From Aphelenchoides besseyi (lineage: Eukaryota; Nematoda; Chromadorea; Rhabditida; Aphelenchoididae), in the NCBI GenBank assembly GCA_024699855.1, contig JAMPIQ010000002.1, positions 4,836,001-4,900,000 of the forward strand: a stretch of 64,000 bases of DNA, given 5' to 3'. Made by a program: the position numbers and the translations under genes. Of the stretch, positions 58,065 to 64,000 are shown piece after piece; within the stretch, counting starts at the first letter, position 1, and each line of letters begins with the position of its first letter. Below the pieces are notes generated by a model. The model saw nothing but the letters and a program-made list of their open reading frames with translations, had not been told where the DNA came from and searched no databases.

Positions 58065-60684
58065 CTAAACAGCAAGTGTTTGTTTGATGTGCTCTAGTCG
58101 GATTTGTACTTTGGCTTTTGGATCGATGTTCGGTTTGCTCAACACCTCACGGATTGCCACCATCGCGGCGTTAGAAATCAACGCGCTCAGTTCAGCACCG
58201 GACATTTCAGAGGGACAAAGATCGGCCTGAAATGTAAAGTTAATTGGGTTCTTTGAATGCGTATACTTACGATTTGCTCGATATCTAAACTGTCTTCCAA
58301 ATTTACATTCTTACAAATCGGACGCAGAATATGGATTTTAGATTGTCGATCGGTAGCCATTTCCACTTCAACAACTCTATCGAACCTAGAATACGAAGTA
58401 AATTGGGCATTATAAACGTTGTGTTACCGTCCGGGTGTTAGAAGACAATCGTCGATTAGATCTTTACGATTAGTAGCTCCCATTACAAAAACGGCCGTCT
58501 GAGGTGTTGTCTGAAGATCATCCAATTCGGCCAACAACTGTGAAACCAAACGGTCCATTACACCGCCCGAATCACCAGCAATACCACGAGACGGTGCCAG
58601 CGAATCGAGTTCATCAAAAAAGATAATCGAAGGTGCTGCCAAACGAGCTTTTTCAAACACTGAAAATCTTGCTACGAATATTCATCTATTGCACAAACCA
58701 TTTCTTAGGTTTTGTTCGCTCTGTCCCACGTACTGGTTGAGCAATTCGGGACCTTTTACACTTAAAAACGTCATTTGGAACTCGTTAGCAACCGCTAAAC
58801 AATCGACATCATCATTGTTCTTCGACTTTCGAAATACCTTTGGCAATGAGAGTTTTTCCGCAACCCGGCGGTCCGTATAAGATGACTCCACTTCGGCGTG
58901 TATTTGCAGAACGTTTGGAATCCAAATTGGCGCGTAGACTTTCGTTAATCAACTCTTTCACTTTCTCCAGACCTCCAACATCTTTCCACGTGACTGTCGG
59001 CACCTTAGGAACACCCAATGCTTCACCAAAGGCTGTTCGTCGAGTTTCCAACGGTGCTTCAAAGTCTACGGTTTGTATTTCATTGCGATCAGCGGTTTTT
59101 GCGTTTACACGTGCCTCGTATAGAAGCTGTCGCAGTTCAGCCAACGTTGTGCCCTAAGACGTCAATTTCATGTGATCAACAAGCTGAACATACACGAGTT
59201 ACGTCAGCTAGCCAATCTTTTGGTACGTTAGTTGAAAAGTTGTTGCAAACAAATTGAGCGAAATCGCGTCGATCAGTTTCGCTAATGTCGTTACATCGTT
59301 CTTCAAAATGAACCAACTTGGCAATTGAACGTGGCATGTTTGGAAGATCAGATTTGATTGTCGTAAAAAACAATCCAACGCGACCACGAAACGTGACAAT
59401 CGAATTGGCCAGAACGTCAAGAATACGGATTCCTGCAATTAAGAATACTTATCAAGATTCTTTGCTTTCATTTACCTGAATCCAAATCGACAGACGGATT
59501 TCCATCCAACACGTTTAAATTCTGAATTTCACAGACACATGGTTGATAATTACGAACTGAAACCGACAATTAGTAGTCCAGAGTTGAGTAGTCACTTTTT
59601 TCCATCCACACGTTGACCACCGAATCAGTTGATCGTCCGTCAACATTCCAAAGTTCGTTGCAATCAAAAGCCAATCGATTAACAGCCAAACGATCGGCAA
59701 TCAAATCAACAGTCAACTTGCGTCCGGAACCCAAATTTCCAGCCAAAACAAAAACGATCGGCGACGGTTCGTTTTCGGCATCAGAGACTACTGGTTCGAG
59801 TATTTGACAGATTCGTTCAACAACATCAATCAAACTACGTGGCACAAAAATTGAATTCGGATCAACTCGTCGATGTGGAAAGCGAGCTGCTTGAGTTGAA
59901 TTTTGGAAGATCTTCGTTGTCGAGTTTGCAAAAGACGGCGAAGAACCAATTGAGATCTTGTAGTAGACGGTTGTTTTTGATTTCAACCCAAAAGTCTTGA
60001 CTCCAATTATGTCATTGTTGTAGAGCAATCTAAAACAAGGTTTAAAGTCTTATAGTATTCGTAAAACAAATAACCTAGGCGTTTGAAAATAATCAACAAC
60101 ATCCATGTCCAGACCTTCATTAGCGTTGAAATCTACGGGAGTTCGCAATAGAGAAAGCCAAACTTCATTACAACTAGGAGGCATTTCAGCAACAGGTCGA
60201 ATTTCCTAAAACAGAAAGTTGATAGATAGTAAAGAATACGCTTTTTACCGTCACATAACTGTTATGATGTTGAGTGTCGTGGAAAATGTTGAAGAAGAGA
60301 TTTCGGGATAATTGAATTGCAGAGAATTTGTTCTTTCGACATAATCGAAAATTGAGAACGCGTTCTACTCGTTTGTTGTGAACCAAGTGCTCAAAAACAA
60401 CAACCAAGAGTCTGTTGGAAGGGATTTTCAACCATAGAAAAGATGTTAAATTAATAACGATCAGACTGAAACCATTTTTTGATGGTCATTTACGATCTTC
60501 TAACTCACCTATCAACATCGACTCCTGCTTTCCTTATGGTTTCTTCATCTTCGCAGTTGAAGAACTGAATCGGAAGTGGCAATGGAGATTTGGACCATTT
60601 GAGAAATTGAGAAGCAAAAATGTGTCGTGACAACAAACGGACCGCATTCCGCGAAAAGCCAATCGATTGTTTTTGCTCAGACAT
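58065..60684 (-). CDS. prx-6: Peroxisome biogenesis factor 6 (PEX6), AAA ATPase
   Basis: With PEX1 it forms the hexamer that extracts the import receptor PEX5 from the peroxisome membrane. Start at 60682-60684 ([20 protein letters not shown]). D1 has [18 protein letters not shown], a degenerate Walker A. D2 is well kept: [33 protein letters not shown] (Walker A), [19 protein letters not shown] (the PEX6 mark KGPELxNxYVGxSE), [16 protein letters not shown] (Walker B), [30 protein letters not shown] and [14 protein letters not shown]. The end is [17 protein letters not shown] and a final helix ending IKQTLAV at 58065. Introns are short. The gene is divergent from cytochrome b561 with 340 bp between starts. 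Confidence 0.93.
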
Positions 60685-61023
60685 TAAACAAAATCAGCTG
60701 ATGGAATTCATCCGCCCTGTAAGTACTTGATTTTTATGAGTCTGATAAAAATGCATGTACGTAAATCGCGTTTACAAATCGGAAAAACGTGCAGAGTAAA
60801 GAGCGACAGTTTTGTTTGTTTTGTGTTGAAGTTGTCAAAGCGCACGGCGCAACATTTCCGTTTAGTTGAAGCGGGAGTGGCGACCGTTGAGTGCGAAGAA
60901 TTCATTCCACTGATAAGCATTGGGGCGCGTCCTTGTCGCTTCGTTACCTCCATCTTTGGTTGTCCGACCCAGCGATCGGCCTCAAACTCACTAACCAAAA
61001 TTTCGGCCATCTGACCGTTGGAA

Positions 61024-62098
61024 ATGAACGAAGTAGCGACGGAGAATCAACGTCAAAGTCGATTGAGAAGAGTTCGCAATTCAGCCTTCACTGCCACCGG
61101 TGATGTTTCTTTCGCTTCGATTTACAGCACAAGTTCTGCGAATACGAACAAGAACTCGAAGACGGAAGCAAACCGTAGCTTTGATTTCTTCGTTGGAATT
61201 TCACATGCTCTTTTGATCGCCTTTTGTGGATTGCTCGGTATGTAAAGAGTAAAAGATCATTTGTAATTGATATTTAGCTTTTGTTTTTGGCGCGAGTAGT
61301 CAACGAGTACAATTCGGTGGTGATGATCAGATTGCCGGCTATGTTGGAAATTTGGATTTCCCATCCCTTATTTACGCAATTGGACTGCTCGTTGTACAGG
61401 GAGAATGTATGTTCCCATTGATCAACATTATCTTTGTGTTCATTTAGCACTTATCATTCATCGCGTTCACAGACATGAAATGCGTCTTGTGGCCGATATT
61501 CTTCAATTGGCACTTCACATCGCCGGTGTTGTTCTTGCCGTTCTTTTACTTGTCTCGATAGTTCAACATCGGAATCGGGGATCGGCAGTTCTATTCGCTT
61601 CATTTCACACATGGCTTAGTGTCCTGTTAATTGCCGGCTATCTTGCCCAAGGACTTGTATCGCTTATTGGTCGAGTCTTTCCTCAACATCTTCGACAACT
61701 TCAGCATAGTTTCACACCCGCTCATCGCATCTTCTGTTCGGTGTTAGCCGTGCTTAGCGCTGTTCAAATCATCACGGGCCTTCAAGAGTACACCGGAGCT
61801 TTAGGATTGTGAGTTATCAGCAAAAATACGTGGGTTGACTAACACACATTCCAAATTCTTGAACCAAAACAATTTCAAACGCTATGATTCATCAGAACGT
61901 TTTAGTTCTTTGGCGTCAGCAAACGGAACCTCACCGTTGGTTAACTGCTATCTTCAGTTCAATTGTCCAAAGAACACTGGAGCTTTTTTGAATATCGCAA
62001 TTTTGTGCCTAATTGGATACGTTGCAATCATCGTATCACTGGTTTCAAATGTTCACTGGTCGCGTAAAAAAACGATTGACGAGCGAAAAAACACTTGA
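61024..62098 (+). CDS. Cytochrome b561-family transmembrane protein, one haem His replaced
   Basis: Six predicted helices; the family moves electrons from ascorbate across membranes using two haems. Start at 61024 (MNEVATENQRQSRLRRVRNS). TM1 FFVGISHALLIAFCGLL; TM2 YAIGLLVVQGEALIIHRV; TM3 QLALHIAGVVLAVLLLVSI; TM4 FHTWLSVLLIAGYLAQGLV; TM5 PAHRIFCSVLAVLSAVQI; TM6 NIAILCLIGYVAIIVSLVS. The His of TM3 (ALHI), TM4 (FHTW) and TM5 (AHRI) match three of four haem ligands. The first ligand, the His of HPLCM in human CYB561, is Phe here (DFPSLIYAIG). The exon join at about 61808-61907 keeps frame despite an apparent early stop after GALGL. Convergent with the BMP gene, with overlapping poly(A) signals near 62203 and 62225. 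Confidence 0.85.
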
Positions 62099-62250
62099 AA
62101 ACGAACTGTAACCTCAAATAATCGATCCACTTGTTATCCTTATGAGTTCAGCTATGAATTTAGTCTCCCTGCCGCCGTTGTTCTTGTTCTCAAAATACAT
62201 TAATAAACACACAAAACTACACGTTTATTATCGCAAAATTACACGACCCG

Positions 62251-63772
62251 TCATTGGCATCCACATCGTAAAACACGCATATGATGATAGCGCTTCATCA
62301 CCAAGTTTTGTTCTTGGTTCAAAAACAAAATACGTTGAGATTGAAGCTCGACAGGAGCACAAGAAGGCGCCGCTGCTCTACAAAAAAGCATACAAAAATA
62401 TTTGAGGAGAAAACTCACTGTTTTTTATCTAACAAATTGACTAGAGACTGAACTATTGCGTGATTGACCTGCGCACTTGTGTCCAACGGAAAAGAACAAC
62501 TTCCAGAACAAAAATCCGCAAAGTAACCGGAAGGAGCAACAATCTAACAGCTTCAGAATTGCTTCACTGAAGACTACTTTGCTCACCCATTCATTCCAGC
62601 CGAGGTCTTTGAAATCGACGTAAAGCGAGCGAACTCCACATTTTTGTGCTTAATCACAATTAGTCAACTGAAACAGATTCACAAAACGTACAAATTCGAC
62701 CACGCGGCAGTGCTTCAGCTCGTCGATAACCGGGATAAGCAGCCGCTGGACTACCCGTCGATAGCAACTCGTTCGTTTCACTCACGCTCCGTCGCCTTCG
62801 AGTGTTTTTCTCGGCGTTCTGATCATCAGTAAAGAAAGCAACAGCAAAACAATGAACGGCAGAAGAGTTCGGAAGCGTCAAAACACGCCCTTCAAATCAC
62901 AGAAATGAAAACAGGAAGATAAACACAAACCATTTTCCGCAACAAATTCAACAAAAATTCTATGATTCGATGAAATCACGTGATTTGTTTCAGCTAACCA
63001 TTCAGCTACCATTTGAGTTATGTTCAATGAAACAATCTCAAAGTCATTCGAAACATCGCGCTCACCAATCGAAATCAACTCGGCGCTGAAAACACATTGC
63101 GAAAACCCACAGAGTTAAACGCACCCGAAAGCTTTTCGAAAAACTCGAATTGTTGTAGTGACATTTGTGGCAATGCGTTCAACACCGACGTAAAGTCGAG
63201 CGACCGACAGTCGTTGCTTCTCCACCGACGTCTCGTTTTCACGATTGAGCACAAAGTTCACTTCGTATAAACCACTACCAAATCGCTCATTACTCATCCG
63301 TATTTCTGCAACAATATTTCCAACACAAAATGACAGTTACCTCTTGGCATGAAACTAATGACCGTGTCAGCGTTCCTGAACTCCCAAACATCGTCCGTAG
63401 AGAAAGCCAAATCTTCATCACTAAAGAAACGACAATAACCTTTCATTTCGATCTATTCACTCACTCAACCGAACTTTCTAAAGCACGCGAATACAAAGTC
63501 GACATGAAGTTTGAAGCAAATCGATCAGCATTCTGAGAGTGTTCGGGAGTTTGTTTCAATCCGAGGACATTCAAAATTTGACTTCGGAATTCAGTCAAAT
63601 GCTCACTGCAATTAACCGATCGCTATTACACTCTTCCACCGGTCTACCTGCTCAAGTTCAAACGTGCCGATTGCTCACTGTTTTCGTCCGTGTAGAAAAA
63701 GGTTCCTCCAAATATTTGGTAGAAAATAATCGACAATAGAAATCCGTAGCGTCGGACCAATTTGTAAGCCAT
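62251..63772 (-). CDS. TGF-beta superfamily ligand, BMP/DBL type, lacking the inter-chain cysteine
   Basis: Secreted signalling ligand. Start at 63770-63772 with a signal peptide ([20 protein letters not shown]). The propeptide shows the family motif [18 protein letters not shown], then [38 protein letters not shown] and [11 protein letters not shown] furin-type site NTRRRRSVS precedes the mature part. The mature domain is [56 protein letters not shown] and, after the last intron, [16 protein letters not shown], ending MRVLRCGCQ, the CxCx end of the family. Six of the usual seven cysteines are present; the first of the CC pair, which links the two chains, is Ser. Splice joins all keep frame. 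Which C. elegans ligand is the orthologue (dbl-1, tig-2, unc-129) is unclear. Confidence 0.93.
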
Positions 63773-64000
63773 GATCTTAGCTGTCAAGTCATTTGTTTAG
63801 AATCGACGTGAAAAGGGAAGTTCGCGAAACGAACAGGAGACCGCTAAACGTGTACATTAAGAGAGAGAATAGGCCGACGGCCGCTCAGTTGTTACGACCT
63901 TTCAGTCATCAACGGGTGCCATGATGTATTCATTGAAAAGCGTTTATAGCGCAAAATAATCGATAAGTTCAGAGTATAATTGTGGATGTCAACAGTTTCA
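63773..64000. other. Upstream region of the BMP-like gene
   Basis: No open frame of note and no recognised promoter motif in the remaining 228 bases. Confidence 0.4.

Noticed and set aside
1..64000. tRNA, rRNA, snRNA or CRISPR features
   Set aside because: I saw no cloverleaf-like A/B box pair, no rRNA core sequence and no regular spaced repeats. A scan with dedicated software could still find a tRNA I missed.

Overview
This window reads as compact nuclear DNA from a free-living-type nematode. Genes are packed on both strands, often with less than 500 bp between them. Introns are mostly 39-55 bp with GT/AG ends, and many first exons are preceded by a TTTTAG or TTTCAG acceptor directly before the start codon, as expected where a spliced leader is added. 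Several families are typical of nematodes or other animals: a patched-related (PTR) transporter, an MADF factor, an ataxin-1 AXH protein, a Kunitz/lustrin cysteine-rich secreted protein, SEL-1 and a BMP-type ligand. I cannot name the genus. I rebuilt gene models by joining exons by hand across splice sites, so internal exon edges are less certain than gene identities.

Layout. 1-13 kb, all minus strand: trehalase (3' end outside the window), a secreted rhodanese-fold protein, a small acidic protein, and a large secreted protein with Kunitz, lustrin-type, CPG4-like and thyroglobulin type-1 modules. One intron of the last gene carries a transposon inside a transposon: a Tc1-like element with 201 bp terminal repeats (7957-9471) sits in an older inverted-repeat element (6934-10074). 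13-26 kb: MADF protein, small basic coiled-coil protein, mitochondrial EF-Ts, PH-domain protein, SmD2, a small heat-shock protein with a clear heat-shock promoter, SEL1L/HRD3, mitochondrial ribosomal protein uS5 and a GSKIP-domain protein. 26.5-31.7 kb is gene-poor, with a few small weak genes. 31.7-45 kb: TFIIIC subunit GTF3C3, an unidentified helical protein, a PTR transporter and a matrix metalloproteinase. 45-51 kb holds one gene for an Asn/Gln/Ser-rich protein with a repeated aromatic motif, plus about 4 kb in which I see no confident gene. 51-64 kb: ankyrin-repeat protein, OCT-type transporter, ataxin-1-like AXH protein, PEX6, cytochrome b561 and a BMP-family ligand.

How they fit together. 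Most genes are unrelated housekeeping or secretory-pathway genes: peroxisome import, ER-associated degradation, Pol III transcription, splicing and mitochondrial translation. Neighbours are often convergent with overlapping 3' ends (GTF3C3 with the 35-37 kb gene; cytochrome b561 with the BMP gene) or divergent with a short shared promoter (PEX6 with cytochrome b561). I see no gene cluster that works as a dedicated new system. The strongest unusual points are the nested transposon, a BMP ligand lacking the cysteine that links the dimer, a cytochrome b561 lacking one haem histidine, a Kunitz domain that has lost both cysteines of one disulfide, a rhodanese lacking its catalytic cysteine, and an unrecognised repeated aromatic motif.
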